From assembly GCA_021432605.1 (NCBI GenBank), contig MU271144.1:3096606-3160605 (forward strand): a stretch of DNA of 64,000 nt, read 5' to 3'. Source of the DNA: Coniochaeta sp. PMI_546. Lineage: Eukaryota; Ascomycota; Sordariomycetes; Coniochaetales; Coniochaetaceae. The notes under the pieces are model-generated. The model did not search any database and was not told the DNA's origin. It saw only the letters and a list, made by a program, of their open reading frames with translations. Numbering within the stretch: position 1 is the first letter of the stretch; each line of letters starts with the position of its first letter. The translations under genes and the position numbers were made by a program. Of this stretch, positions 44,748-56,180 are shown piece after piece.

Positions 44748-45803
44748 CTATTCAATGACAAGGCTGATATGATCTATAACAACCTCCAAGAGCTCAGAAG
44801 AGGTTCCTATACATTCTGTGTATACCTGCAACAGAACAGCACTTGAGCTCTGGATACTTTCAAAATGAACCAGAGCTTCCGTGTAATTCTCCCCAATGAT
44901 GACAGGCGATCCGCATTGACGTGGGCCGTTGATACATGCTAGAAGATAGCATTGCGAAATACCAATGGCCACTTTGGCATAGGCCGAGAAGATATAGGAC
45001 GCCACGGAGCTATTGGAACAGTATTCGACCGTCTGTTCAACCATGTTCACCGAGCCATCGTAAAGTTGGTTCATTCTAGGAAATCGGTAAGCAATTTCAT
45101 CCGGCTTATAGGTAACGAAATATAGATAGGCAACCCGAAGCTACGAATTGAACTGAAAAACTTACAGGCAATACCCAGTAATGCATAAAGCGGGATCATT
45201 AACTACGCCCATGAGATGGCTTTGTTCGCGAACGACCGTTTGACTCCATGGCACCATATCTCCAGTGTCGAATCCGCCATTGATAACCAGATCGGCGCCA
45301 ACTGAGCATGGAACTTCAGAGGGAGACGGCGAGGCTGAGGCTGACGAGGAGACTGTTGTCAAGGAGCTCGACAAGTCGGACGTGCCCGAGGTAGTGTCGC
45401 CAGTAGTTGCCAAACTCGACGACAAGCTTGAAGAGAGAGATACTTCCGAGATTACATCGCTTGAAGTCGTGGAGCTCGACAAGGGCGACGTCTCCGGAAT
45501 GGTTCCGCTAGAAGCCGCAGAGGTTGACGATGAGCTTGACAAGAGAGACGTTTCCGATATGACCGATGATACAGTGCATGACTGTAACACGGTTACAGTA
45601 GCAAAGACTGTGACGGGCGTATTGGAGATACTCTCAGTGACGGTGATGGTAACATGGCGCCCTGCTCTATGAGAGGCTGCTCCGAGGGCGAATATGAGTG
45701 TAGAGAACTGGATGCTCTGAGTGATTGATACGATCTTGAACCACGATAGTGCAGACTGAGTATTCGTGCCGCAGATGAAGTGGAAGTGATATGCGAATGG
45801 CAA
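44748..45803 (-). CDS. Ser/Thr-rich secreted or cell-wall protein with C-terminal Cys-containing domain; 5' exon unresolved
   Basis: Two exons are clear: up to about 45803 down to 45166, and 45075-44748 (intron 45076-45165, donor GTAAGT, acceptor TTCCTAG). The first shows a hydrophobic signal-like segment (IQFSTLIFALGAASHRA), a TITVTES segment, then a low-complexity Ser/Thr region built of imperfect repeats around ETSPLSSS and EVSLSSS, and then a Cys-containing domain beginning VINGGFDTGDMVPWSQ, which resembles the carbohydrate-binding-like NGGFE domain of fungal wall proteins. The second exon adds several Cys and N-glycosylation sites. No ATG exists in frame at the 5' end (the first in-frame candidate codon is TTG), so a short upstream exon is missing from this model. 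Confidence 0.6.
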
Positions 45804-48598
45804 TGGAAAGTGATAGCGAAATATTTATAGTCGGTATCAAAAAGGGGCAAACAAGTAACGAAATGTTTTGTTCCTGTATCACGCCTCGTTTCCATGGGAA
45901 ACCATGATCATCACGAATCTGACTAGTCCAGCTGCAGAGTCGAAGGACATATATCTAATATCAGGGGGGGTGAAGACTCGCACGAAGTAAACATATACCA
46001 CACAAAAATGTAAGAATTTTGTATGTTCTACATTGTAGAACGTTCGTTCATGTAAAGAACACACATATACACTTGCTACTATAAGCGAAGTAGACTATAC
46101 CCTCATCTCAACTCTGTAGTTGGTAGACGGCCAGTGAAACAAGCGAATGAGGCTTGGGCTAAGCACAAAGAGTTATCTGGCCAAGCTCGCCATCAAGAGG
46201 ATTCAACGCCGTAGCTAAGGGCAACGAGACGAAGCAGGACATGGGAGAAGTAAATAAACGATCTAGATCGCGGTCTTCTGTCACCCGTCACCCGTCAACT
46301 ATCTTCTTGATGGTCAGTCCATTCCACAAAACGAGTCTCGCGTAGGTTATAGCACTTGTTCCTCCTGTGAAAGTCCGACTTTGGCCGAAGGTGGAATGAC
46401 AGGTTGTCAGCCTCTTGTTCGTGCGTCGTAAGTTCCAGCTCACGGAATTTCATGTCAAGTCCCATAGCTGCGACATGCATGTCAGCTCGTCATAGAGCGT
46501 AGTATGGCAGGTTCGGTTGTCCGTGCCTTTCGTTCTCTCAGACCCGGGACCGGACCAGTAGGGAGAAGTAAACTATAATGTAATGTCCCATCGCAGAAGG
46601 GCTGGGGGTCTGCATCCTGTGCCGGGGGAGTGCTGGGCATGCGGCAAGGGAGCGTCAGTCTGCCACCCCGGCTATACTTGCTTGCCTGTGCGGAAACGAA
46701 ACGTCCTCACAGGGATATTCACGGCCTTCACTATAGGCATCCATGAACGCTAATGATTTCATTTTGTCGACCGTTCGTTCGATAATCGCTTAGGATATGA
46801 GACACAGTCCGCGAGAGGTAAAAGCCTGGCACATATATCTCTTTTGTGGCATCGTTGAAGTCCCAGGCGGTATCGAAGTGGTGGTAAGAGCGATATGGCA
46901 CTTGCATGGCCTCGCTAGTCCGGTTGATATGCCAGAGGATGGGAGGAATATGAGTGATGTGGGTGGAGACGGGACACAGGGGGGGATTGACAGTCAGTAC
47001 CACTGGCAGAGGTACAAGGGGAGACCTGGAGGGGAGTTCAAGGGCTCTGAAATTGGTTGAGCACACCAACTGGCCAAGATGTTCTATACTTCACAGATAT
47101 CCAATCGACGTACCTGAGAGTCTCATGTGCTCATGTGTCAGATAGAATAGGTGTCGGTTCAATAACAACAACGAGCAGAGACGCCATCTGACACATATTC
47201 TCGCTTACGAAACTGTAGCAAATGCCTTGAAAAGATGGGAATCTTGTCTCTCAGCTAACATTTCCATCTCTATGGTGTGATTCTTATCTGGTGGCTGTGC
47301 GCTTCCCCTCACGGAACTCTTTTGCCGCATGCCAGATCTGGCAGAGATGTCTCAGCCCTCTGCACATACAAGTAAAGAGACGCATGACTGTTAAAACCGG
47401 TCAGGCTCTCACCTGAATTTCGAAATTCGATATCAAGAATTCGCTCTAGACTAACTGCACGAACAAGCCTTCCCGCATTTCACCAGGCATGCCTCAGTCG
47501 ACACCAATGATGTCACGGCATTGAGCACGAAATTAGGCGAGAAACATCTCAGAGCGCCATGTGGCACTAGTCTAACTCTAGTTTTGATGTTGCATATCTT
47601 AGTGTCAGGCAGAGACTGAGGGTGTCGTCCATGGAGTCAGTAAAGCGCCGGGTGTTCAGACAAAAGGCTTAAGTGTCTTTCGGTCGTTCGGTCCCGCAAT
47701 CCTATGAATTACTTTACGAGCGAATACACCTTCTCGAAATCCGAAAGTATGGACCATGTAATGCACGAAAGTTACGGAACTACGTCAGCGGGGAGAGCTA
47801 CGAGTGCAAAGGTGTCTACTGAGAACACAGCCTGAGTATTGGGTGAGTATTAGGTTGAGGGTTATAGGCAAGTCGAATACAGGTTGCATCTTTTTCATCA
47901 TTCTTCCAATCATCACTTCTTGCTGATCCGCTCGAAGTGAAACCGTCTTTCAGCTACCAGGACAACTACCAGGAGGGTAGTCAGTAGCGGTTGTAGACAC
48001 TGACTTTACAACAACCAAGTCTATGTTCCCGTCCGGCGCTCCCAGGACGTTATCATCGTATCTTTGAGTGAGAGAAGAACTGCGGACCGGGGTATTTGAC
48101 GCGATTGTCAATCCGCCCATCTGCCGTACGTATCAAGTCTGACATGATCTGCACGCTCCGCGCTACATCGTACAATCATAGAGCTCTGCTCGTAAACGAG
48201 GCGAATGACCCACTCGAGTCGAGATCCATATTCGCGAGGGTTGAGTTTGTGTTGATAATGAGATAGAGGGAAATACATTTAGGAAGAGCTTGCTCTCGTC
48301 CCAAGAGAATTACGCCTCCCCTGCCACTCCTCGTATACTGCTCTCTGTCTGGAAGGTAGTAGTTTAGATCTACGGCGATGAAGATCTTCACCTCAGGAAG
48401 GCTCAAGCTCCGTGGACCGTGGTGAGCCTATGACGTAGGAAACGGTGAGAGCGATACAGCAGCAAAGAGAGAGGGAACGTGGATTTTAGAAAGCTTCACG
48501 TATATAAAGGACGATGAGCGAGTCTTCGACACACGATCAATCTAGTTCTACTCTACAGCATATATCACCACTAAACCTCAACCGCAGGCGAATCGATC
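45804..48598. other. Gene-poor stretch of about 2.8 kb
   Basis: Contains upstream sequence of two flanking genes. A 112-codon frame on the minus strand (46731-47069) overlaps an 87-codon plus frame; neither shows a domain. A G-rich run (acacagggggggattg) lies near 46980. No gene called. Confidence 0.4.
48501..48508 (+). promoter_or_regulatory. TATA box (TATATAAA) of the small secreted protein gene
   Basis: Located about 98 bases upstream of the ATG at 48599, followed by a leader rich in C/A/T. Good placement and consensus for a strongly regulated fungal gene. Confidence 0.6.
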
Positions 48599-49036
48599 AT
48601 GAAGTACTCCTATCTAAGCTTCGTTGCACTGTGCCTAGGCACCAAGCTTGTTGCCGCACAATGCGATGTAAACAAATACTGTGCCTATACATACAACAAC
48701 AATAATTGTGCAATCACCACGTGGAATTGCGATGATTGCGATGTAGTCGTCTGTAAGCTAATCCGGTGGCATTCTACAACACTACCATACGAAAAAGCTC
48801 ACATCTCCCTCACAGTCTACGAATGCAATGTCGACGCGAGCTGCAATCCTGGTGCCACATGTGTCAACAATCTTTGCTGCCATGCGGACCAGCTCCCCAA
48901 TGGCTCGGCCGACTGTCCCACAACGTCCGATCTCCAGGCCTGCGGCGGCTTCAGCCGCACGGTTGGAACGGGCAGCCAGGCCGCTTGGGTTCCCCCTCAT
49001 ACGGACATCCCTGCCGAATTGAAGTGCGGATGCTAA
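48599..49036 (+). CDS. Small secreted cysteine-rich protein (effector candidate)
   Basis: ATG at 48599. The first 20 residues are a clean signal peptide (MKYSYLSFVALCLGTKLVAA, cleavage before QCDV). A GTAAGC...CACAG segment at 48753-48815 is 63 nt, stop-free and in frame; spliced out, the protein is 124 aa, retained it is 145 aa. The mature protein has many Cys (for example NCDDCDVVV, CNVDASCNPGATC, NNLCCHAD), ending in CGC. A knot-like disulfide fold is likely. No family recognised. Short length, signal peptide, high Cys and a TATA-driven promoter in a gene-poor region fit a secreted effector or antimicrobial-type protein, which is inference. Confidence 0.75.
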   Translation: MKYSYLSFVALCLGTKLVAAQCDVNKYCAYTYNNNNCAITTWNCDDCDVVVCKLIRWHSTTLPYEKAHISLTVYECNVDASCNPGATCVNNLCCHADQLPNGSADCPTTSDLQACGGFSRTVGTGSQAAWVPPHTDIPAELKCGC

Positions 49037-50086
49037 AGCTTTGAGACAATCTGGGAATGTGGACATGCGCTGGCTCGTCGGAGTACCGGGCAAAATCGAT
49101 GATGTCGGTGGCGTCTTGATACCGGCGTCGCGAAGGAGGATGCGGAGCTTTGTTTCCGATCGGCTGATTGGTGTCTTGTTCACGGCTAGGTGGCTGAGGT
49201 CTAGCTCCAAAGAACCATGGTGGCGCTTCAGCTGGGTTTTGTTTAAAGTCCAAATGCCATGGCTGTCTTTCGAATCTATTTCACTTTGTATCGTCAAGCT
49301 GCTGAAGGCCTCAGTTCCCGAGGTAGAACATGCGCGCGTGTCTCCTTACTGGACCAGTGTTGAAGCCAAATATCATTTGAACAGTAGTTTATCCTTTGCT
49401 ACATGTACATCCTCCAGTGCGCTGGCCTTGGGCGGGTGACGTGAGGTCTGGTGGCATGAGAAACTGGCACTCATTTGTGTGTGGTGAGACAGCATTTGCA
49501 ACGGTTGCAGTTGCCGCGGTAGCCAATATTACCGTGATTTCGGCTTGAGTTAAGAAGCTGTGTCTAAATTCCTGAAAGTCAACACCAGTCTCGTTGTTGG
49601 CCTCTGATGCTGAGGTGTCGCTGACTCGAAATACTTGACGAGATGTGTACCACAAGCGTGGGACTTAACTACTTTAGATAGAATGAGTACCCAGATGTTC
49701 TAATAATTACCATGTGATGCAACTCGGGATCTGTGACAAAAGCGGGTTGGATTCATAGGTCATTGCCAGATCAACGGAAGAGGGAAAGTCAGACGCAGGC
49801 CACTTGAGAACCACTCGAAATGCATCGTGGTGAAAGTATTGCTATCAACTGCAGGAACCCACTCTGTGAAGCTTGAGAAAAGACCTAATGTCAACTCCAT
49901 TGCTTTCTAAAGCTAGCTAGTTATCAGTTGATCCCATCACAACCCGTGGTCAACACTTGTCAAGGCAGGGAATCGGCTGCTCGTTCCTTAGAGCTCATTC
50001 TTTGAGACCTTGAATTGGCAGTCCTGTCGAAGTATGTTCGAGCGTCCCAATCAGAACCGAGCATTGTTCGAAGTTTGGGTAGCTAC
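49037..50086. other. Intergenic, no confident gene
   Basis: About 1 kb between converging 3' ends. A 132-codon plus frame (49041-49439) competes with minus frames over the same bases; none has a domain. Confidence 0.4.
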
Positions 50087-50671
50087 CTACTCGTCGCCCA
50101 TATTGTCCAGGTTAATATCCATCTTGTACATCTGGTCAGCGAGGACACTGAACTCTGTACCACTTCCTGCATTGTGACCGAGTGTCTGCATGGTTTGGGC
50201 TATGCGAGCCAACTCGTCATGAGTCCTTGACGCCAAAAAAATCCGGGTTCGCTTGAGGACAAACCCCAGTTCTCGGAGTAAGGCTGTGATATCCTGAAAG
50301 ACGAAATGAAGCTCATTATCGCCGAAATTCTGATTGTCGATCCAAGCCTTCCACTTTTGCAGCTTCTCGGCGTATTTCTCCGTGGCCAAGTCCCACTGCG
50401 TCAAGGTTTGGTTTACGCTGGCCATGCCTTGTGCATCACCGAGAGGCAGTGTCCGCAGCATCTGACCGAAGGATGTAACGGTGCGCCGCGCAAATCCCAC
50501 AATGGTTTGCAACTCGAGGTGATATTTGACAAGCATCTCGACTTCCTTGAATGGTCCAAATTCAGTCTCCGCCTCGTGCTCGACTTCATCGCGGACAATG
50601 AGAGCCATGCTGGGTTCGGCCGGCGACGAATCAGTCGGGCCGTCCAGACTACGGAGGCGTGCTTGAGGCAT
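50087..50671 (-). CDS. Hypothetical helical protein, 194 aa
   Basis: ATG at 50671, stop at 50087. A disordered N-terminus of about 40 residues is followed by helices (EVEMLVKYHLELQTIVGFAR, TQWDLATEKYAEKLQKWKAW, DITALLRELGFVLKRTRIFL) and a short acidic tail. No signal peptide, membrane segment or named domain. The frame remains open upstream as far as 51379 without gene-like composition, so the ATG at 50671 was chosen where composition changes. The alternating hydrophobic pattern suggests a helical bundle. Function unknown. Confidence 0.62.
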   Translation of the reverse strand: MPQARLRSLDGPTDSSPAEPSMALIVRDEVEHEAETEFGPFKEVEMLVKYHLELQTIVGFARRTVTSFGQMLRTLPLGDAQGMASVNQTLTQWDLATEKYAEKLQKWKAWIDNQNFGDNELHFVFQDITALLRELGFVLKRTRIFLASRTHDELARIAQTMQTLGHNAGSGTEFSVLADQMYKMDINLDNMGDE

Positions 50672-51560
50672 GTCTGCAGTAATGCTCAAAATGCTCGAAA
50701 CCGCTACCGAGCATGTTAGTGTTGCCAGAGCATGATTGTTGTTCCTTCTCGCAGTGACCGACCTTTCCGCAGCACCGACTGCTATCAAGCTTACTTGCTT
50801 TGAAAGGACTGGGGGTTGATTTGTTGTTATCGTGTGGTGAAGTGGTGATGGGTCTGCAGATGGCGGAAGGGAAAGATAATAAGATGAGCTCAAAGTCCGT
50901 GACAAGTTTTGGCGACTGCGTAGAATCACGAGAAACTTGAGGTGGTTTCCTGTGCTGGTAGAATGTAGATAAAACAAGTCGAGGAAAGAAGGTGCAGCTT
51001 GGACTCCAAATGCCCGATTCAAAACGAGTGATGAGTTTGTAGTGTTGGGAAGGAGCGACGGATGGTCCACTGCATGAGGATTGAAGGGTCTTGCCAAAAC
51101 AGGAAGAAAAGACAACCAGGTCAAGTCAACACCAAATGATAGAAATTCGCCCTCGAACTTTAAAAGCCAGAGGTTCGCGGTCTTGGTGAACCGCCCTGAA
51201 ACTTTTACCAGTGTGGAAGGAAGGTACAACATAGGTCTTTTGCATCGTCGCTTCACTGGCGACTGAGTAGGTCGGACCCGGCTTTTCCAGTGGACTCTTA
51301 CCTGCGTTGATTCCAAGTGTTCACAGTCACAGTCGAGGCCTGATCCTATCACACCAAACAGTACGGTTGAGCATGACATATGAGACGCATGACTGGTATC
51401 TCTGAAAATCGTTCTCGCTGCTTAATAACGTAGCCAATTTCTACACCAAGGCACTCTGCGACCAATGTTGACTCTTGCTAAACCATTCTCCTAGAAATTT
51501 CAGGCTCTCTCCAAACAGGGAATCGGGTTTCTATCCCCAAGTACCTTAGTCTCTACGTTT
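50672..51560. other. Intergenic; open but non-coding-looking frame
   Basis: Contains the upstream region of the helical-protein gene and the 3' flank of the reductase gene. A minus frame stays open from 50672 to 51379 but its composition (Ser/Pro/Leu-rich, no pattern) looks like leader sequence. Confidence 0.4.
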
Positions 51561-52738
51561 TCACTTAGATTCCTCCTCGAGCGCCAAAAGTTCCAGATAC
51601 TGCCCAACCACCTCCTTAACCATGGTGTCGAACGGGGCCAGCTCAAGCCCAAGCTGCTTCTTTGCCTGTTCAGTTTCGCATTAGTTCGGGCTCCTCATTA
51701 GACTCGGTGATTAATCTTGGTCCAAAGGGAACAATATTGCTGCGCAGTGCGCGAGAAAGAGGCTGGTTGAACACGTACCTTGCTCGCATCCCACTTCAGA
51801 GCCATGGTTGGCTGCTTGCCATCGTCCCGGAGCTTGCCCGTCGCGAAGGCATCGGGGTAATACTTCTTGGCGATGGTGATGGCATCCTCCCAATTCATCA
51901 TCGAGTTGAGGACGAAGCTCTGGTTTCCCTTGACTCTGGGATCCAGGCTCAGGACATGAGCTTTGGCGACATCGGGCCCGTGCACGGCATTCCCGCCGTA
52001 CCCTGAGTCGTTCTTGACGCCGAGCAATACGCCGAGAAGCACCGAGTTGGTGGAACCCACTCGCATGCTGGCGGCATCGGTGACGAGCTCGTCCTTGCCG
52101 AAGATCCACGAAGGGGTGATGGAGATGAGATCAAAGGTAGTGCCGCGTGTGCGCACAAACTCCTCAGACGCATTGAGGACGGCGGCCTTGCCGGCCGAGT
52201 AGGCCTGAAACTCGAATGCGTACGGGCCCTCGGCGACAGGGATGCGGTCTTCCGAGGTCCATACACGGTCGGGTTCGGTGCCCTGACCCATGTACACCTC
52301 GAACGGTACGACAGCCACCGTGGAGCTGGTCATGACCACACGGCGCACCGAGCCGCCGGCCTTGGCGTGCGCCGACTCCAGCATGCCGAGCGCGCCCTTC
52401 AGCGCCTTCTTGACCAGCGCCTCTTCCAGCTGGTCTTGGGCGGGGGGTTCACCCTCGCCGAAGCTCGGGATTGGCGATGCCGCGTGGATGATATACTTAA
52501 CACCCTGGACAGCGTCGTCGTATGCCCCCTGTGCGGTCATGTCTGGTACCGTTACGAAGGAGAGCTGCTCGGGGCTTGGTGCCAAAGCCTTGACGGAGGG
52601 CCCGGCGAGGATCTTCTTGGCCTTGGTCTGCGATCGCACTGCCGCTCGGACACGGTAACCGTGCTTCAGCAGGTCGGTGAGGATGAGGTATCCGAGAAAG
52701 CCAGTGCTTCCGGTGAGTAAGACGAGATCTCCAGACAT
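51561..52738 (-). CDS. Extended SDR, dihydroflavonol-4-reductase/aldehyde-reductase-like
   Basis: NADPH-dependent carbonyl reductase of the DFR-like extended SDR family. Exons 52738-51779 and 51665-51561 (intron 51666-51778) give 354 aa, normal for the family. The Rossmann motif LLTGSTGFLGYLI is at residues 7-19, followed by VRAAVRS (NADP-type Arg), YIIHAASPIP, the catalytic VVMTSSTVAV (Ser) and QAYSAGKAAV (YxxxK), then ITPSWIFGK. The C-terminal exon supplies a helix KKQLGLELAPFDTM to the end. Yeast Gre2 and fungal ketoreductases share this layout. The physiological substrate cannot be told. Neighbours are a helical protein and a zinc-less regulator. Confidence 0.88.
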
Positions 52739-53311
52739 TGTGCTGAACGTGAATTTGTGGTGAATTTGGGAGATGGACCTGTGTATATTTCTGATGGGAA
52801 TTGGAATTCAAGTGCTAGAATAGATGTATGTTGCCTGTGAAACGTGAGTTGTGGTCGTTCGTTTCTGGCACATATGGCACACACTGCAACCCGATATATA
52901 TACTTTTGCTCACGAGTCTCGCTGCACCACGTATACCATATTTCTGAGCCGACGTCTCGACGGTTCTGTCCTGCTTTACGCTTACGAATCAATCCTTACA
53001 AAGAAGACCTTCGTTCGAGCCGAAGTCAACTTACATATTGTAACTGGCTTGCGGGCATGTTCGCAAGGCAAAAAAGACCATATAAACAGAAAGAATCGCC
53101 TGTTTGGGAAAGTAGCATTACCTACCTACTTGGGTGATTAGACCAGTTGCTTACTGATACTCAGGGTCCTCGGCATGGCGACATATGCGCATAAAGCTTA
53201 ATGGGAGAGATCTTTCAGTTGAGCTACACTTCCTACAGGGTGGCTGCTTGTTAACACGCCCTTCAGTGGTTGAGGATCGATGTGGGTAGGACGCTGATTA
53301 ATTTGCTGTAG
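52739..53311. other. Intergenic between reductase start and regulator 3' end
   Basis: About 570 bases; holds the reductase promoter. A plus frame at 52844-53141 has no domain. Confidence 0.4.
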
Positions 53312-55194
53312 CTAACTTAAATGTTCGTGATTGCGGCTGAACGTGGGAATTTCCGGATTAGGAAACATGATATGCAGCAACGGCGCACAGCTACTTTCCT
53401 CCCATAGAAAGTTCGACAGGATGTGCCTAAGTCGTCCTTGTTCCCTGGATTCCCCTTTACCCAAGTCCGGGACCTGTCTGATCGTTGATTCAAGGAGTGA
53501 CATATACCACTGTGTTCCTTCCTTCTCATCCGTCGATCCCGTCCCCAGAACCCCCACAAATGATATCCACAATAGTGTTGGATAATGGCTTGTCCAAGTC
53601 TCGCGGACTGAGCTGGTGTCTCCTAGAGCCTCGTGCAACTTGCCACATAAGATGCGTATAAGTGAGCTGGTGGCCGGTACCTGTCGTATGACAATGTACA
53701 GGAAGATTTGTGCAGCTATCAACAAGGCAGATATGCGTTTCTGACTAGGAGAAAGGACATCATCATTTAAGGACTTTCCAAAAAGGGTTTCCAGTATCAA
53801 TGTGTCTGCAGTGTTGCCGAGGACTCGTATTGTGTGGGGTGAGACTGTCGCGGAAGCCTGTGACCAAATGGCTTGCCTTATGGTTAGAAAGACCTGGAGG
53901 TGATGTGGAACGACTTTCGATTCACCGATATCTCCAAGGTCGAGCAAGTGGGTTAGCGGCGGTTTCGAGGCTGATCTAACCAGAGAGGGAGGTAGGGAGC
54001 TTTCGTTAAGAGAATGGAAAGCTGGGAAAAGGGGTACGCGCCCGAGGGCCACCGCCAATTGTATATCGATCCTGATTGATTAGCAGCTGTGTCTGTTGTG
54101 GAGTGATCTCAGCTCACCAATTGAGACATTTACACAGAACGTAGTCATCTTGTACCGTTTTAGTGCCGCCGCAGGACTGGTATAGGGCATATACCGCTGC
54201 AAGGTGGACATCAGCTGCCCGAAAGTCACCATAGAATGCCTGCGGGAAGCCGCAGGTGGTCAGCTTATGTCGACTTACATTTCGTGGACAAACGGAAATG
54301 TGTGACGAACCTCGACATTTGCTAGAGTAGCGACACTGGCTAGGAGGAGGCGGTATTCCATGGAACCGGGGATGTCGTCCCGCCGGGCTATCTGGGCCAT
54401 GACTTGACGCATTGCTTCCCCTTTCTGACGCAACCCTTCCCGCTGTATCGCGGCCGCCAGCGAAGGCATCTTGGCAGCCCAAAACGCCGCGGCCAGTGCA
54501 AGAGTGGCATGCATGGTAGCAGAACTTTGCATGGCGTATGGGAACCAAGCCGAACGGGGATCGACGGTTGTCAAATTTAGGTTGAACCCAGTCAGAACTA
54601 TACATGTTATTAGTGAGCATAAGTATGGGTTATACACACATTCATAAGTCAATTCGCGAACGGGAGCTAGTGAGAGAGTGCCACAGTACAATATCTGAGG
54701 AGTAATTCCACTTCTGGGTTCCTGGTAGCCGGTAGGCTGTCAAAAGGATCGACTTCCCGAGAACTTATCTCTTGGACGGACACTAGGATCGGGGCTGGTG
54801 GCCTGTAGCGTTCAAGTACTGCCAGCTGATGGGGACGTAGGAAGCATTCCGTCAGCTCAAGATTCGTCACACACTCTAGAAGGGCTTTCCCATCGTGCCG
54901 TACCTCTGAGGAACTAGATGGGTGGTTTTCATGTGACTGCTTCTTGGCTTTCTCAGCATCAGAGCCAAGACCTCTTGTTGTAACAACCGAGAGTCTAAAC
55001 CGTCCTTTGAGCTGCGTCTTATGCTTTATAGTCTCCCGCGATTGATGAGCGCCTTGCCTCCCTATCATGAAGGATCCGTGTTGCAATCCTGTCTTTATCG
55101 CGTGGCTTCGCGCCGCGCTGTTCACAGAGAGCGTCCGGCTTTCGGAGCTCTCGAGATTGACGAACTGATATTGAGACATTGCCATTAAACTCAT
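53312..55194 (-). CDS. Fungal-specific transcription factor-type protein (Fungal_trans_2) without zinc cluster
   Basis: Exons 55194-54690, 54597-54311, 54239-54118 and 54071-53312; introns 54598-54689, 54240-54310 and 54072-54117. About 557 aa from the first ATG (55194); MSQYQFVNLES at 55179 is an alternative start typical of this type. Residues 130-180 read PAPILVSVQE...DPFDSLPATRNPEVELLLRY, then LTGFNLNLTT and SAWFPYAMQSSATMHATLAL, then AFYGDFRAADVHL, the signature order of the Fungal_trans_2 (PF11951-like) family. The C-terminal half is helical. No Zn2Cys6 motif is encoded; related proteins without the DNA-binding part are common and may be degenerate or act through partners. It may regulate the neighbouring reductase (inference only). 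Confidence 0.8.
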
Positions 55195-56180
55195 TTGCAC
55201 AGAATCCAGCTCTTGAGGTTGATTATCGTCCAAAGCACCCTGTGACCGACTAATAGCAGCCAGGAACCGGGTTAATATTGTTGTTTACTGCTTCGAAGTG
55301 GCAAAATCATGGAGATCCTAGAATGAGTGGGGTACAGCTGCTCTTGCTTGACAAGTGTGCTTACTACGTGCACTCATTGTGGTCATTACCAATGCTCCCG
55401 GCTGGACGATGACTAATGTAACCTATAGCCGATGGATGTTCATCACGTACGATCTTTGGCTAACGGTGAACTGGCCTAGTTCACCGAGTGCACTTGCCTA
55501 CTGTATTAGGTCGAGTAGAATCCCAGATTGCGTGTCTTCCAGAGCCAATGTCAGAGTAGGATCAACGTCTTGGAGGGCATTCACAGAGGAGACACAGCTG
55601 TAGCGAGACTGATAGCAAGAGATGAGCTCTCATGGCTTTTCTAACAGGGTAGATGTGGATGGTATTTATGTGCATTAATTCGAGAATGATATCTTCATCC
55701 GGATGGGTGACGGGTGAAACATACAGGAAAGATCTAGACCGCATCCAATGACGATTTTTATGATATATGTCAAGCCTACTTGAGACACATGGATATGTAA
55801 GGGTATTATCGCAAGGAAGGACAAGTAGGCGGTGACTGACTGTTCTCAAGTCCACAATACTTTCTACTGGAACACATCACACCATTGACTCTTTGGCTTG
55901 CTCTTGAAGTTCTGGAACAGATTTGGCTAGGTGCTTTGACTTCCTATGGACCAAACAAGGGACTAACTCGACGCTCATTTGAATCCATCTTGAATAGGCT
56001 CCCTGTCTAATGCAATGCCCTTTGACCTGTCTCTGGGATGGTGCTGCGCGCCATGTTGTTGTGTTCCAGTCTTCCAGAACGATGTTACCGGTCGCGTAAT
56101 AACTCTATTCTCCTTCCCGCCGAGTCACTCCAAGACCACAGAGTCGACCTGAGGCGTACATGTAGTTAGGTATACCCCAG
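55195..56180. other. Intergenic, no gene
   Basis: About 1 kb, upstream of the regulator and downstream of the helical protein gene at 56181. Short frames only. Confidence 0.4.

Noticed and set aside
45265-45672. Acidic 135-codon plus-strand frame
   Set aside because: Antisense of the Ser/Thr-rich repeat region; Ser codons read backwards give Asp/Glu-rich sequence.
50672-51379. N-terminal extension making a 430-aa protein
   Set aside because: The frame is open but composition changes sharply at 50671 and the upstream part looks like leader sequence; no homology-like pattern.
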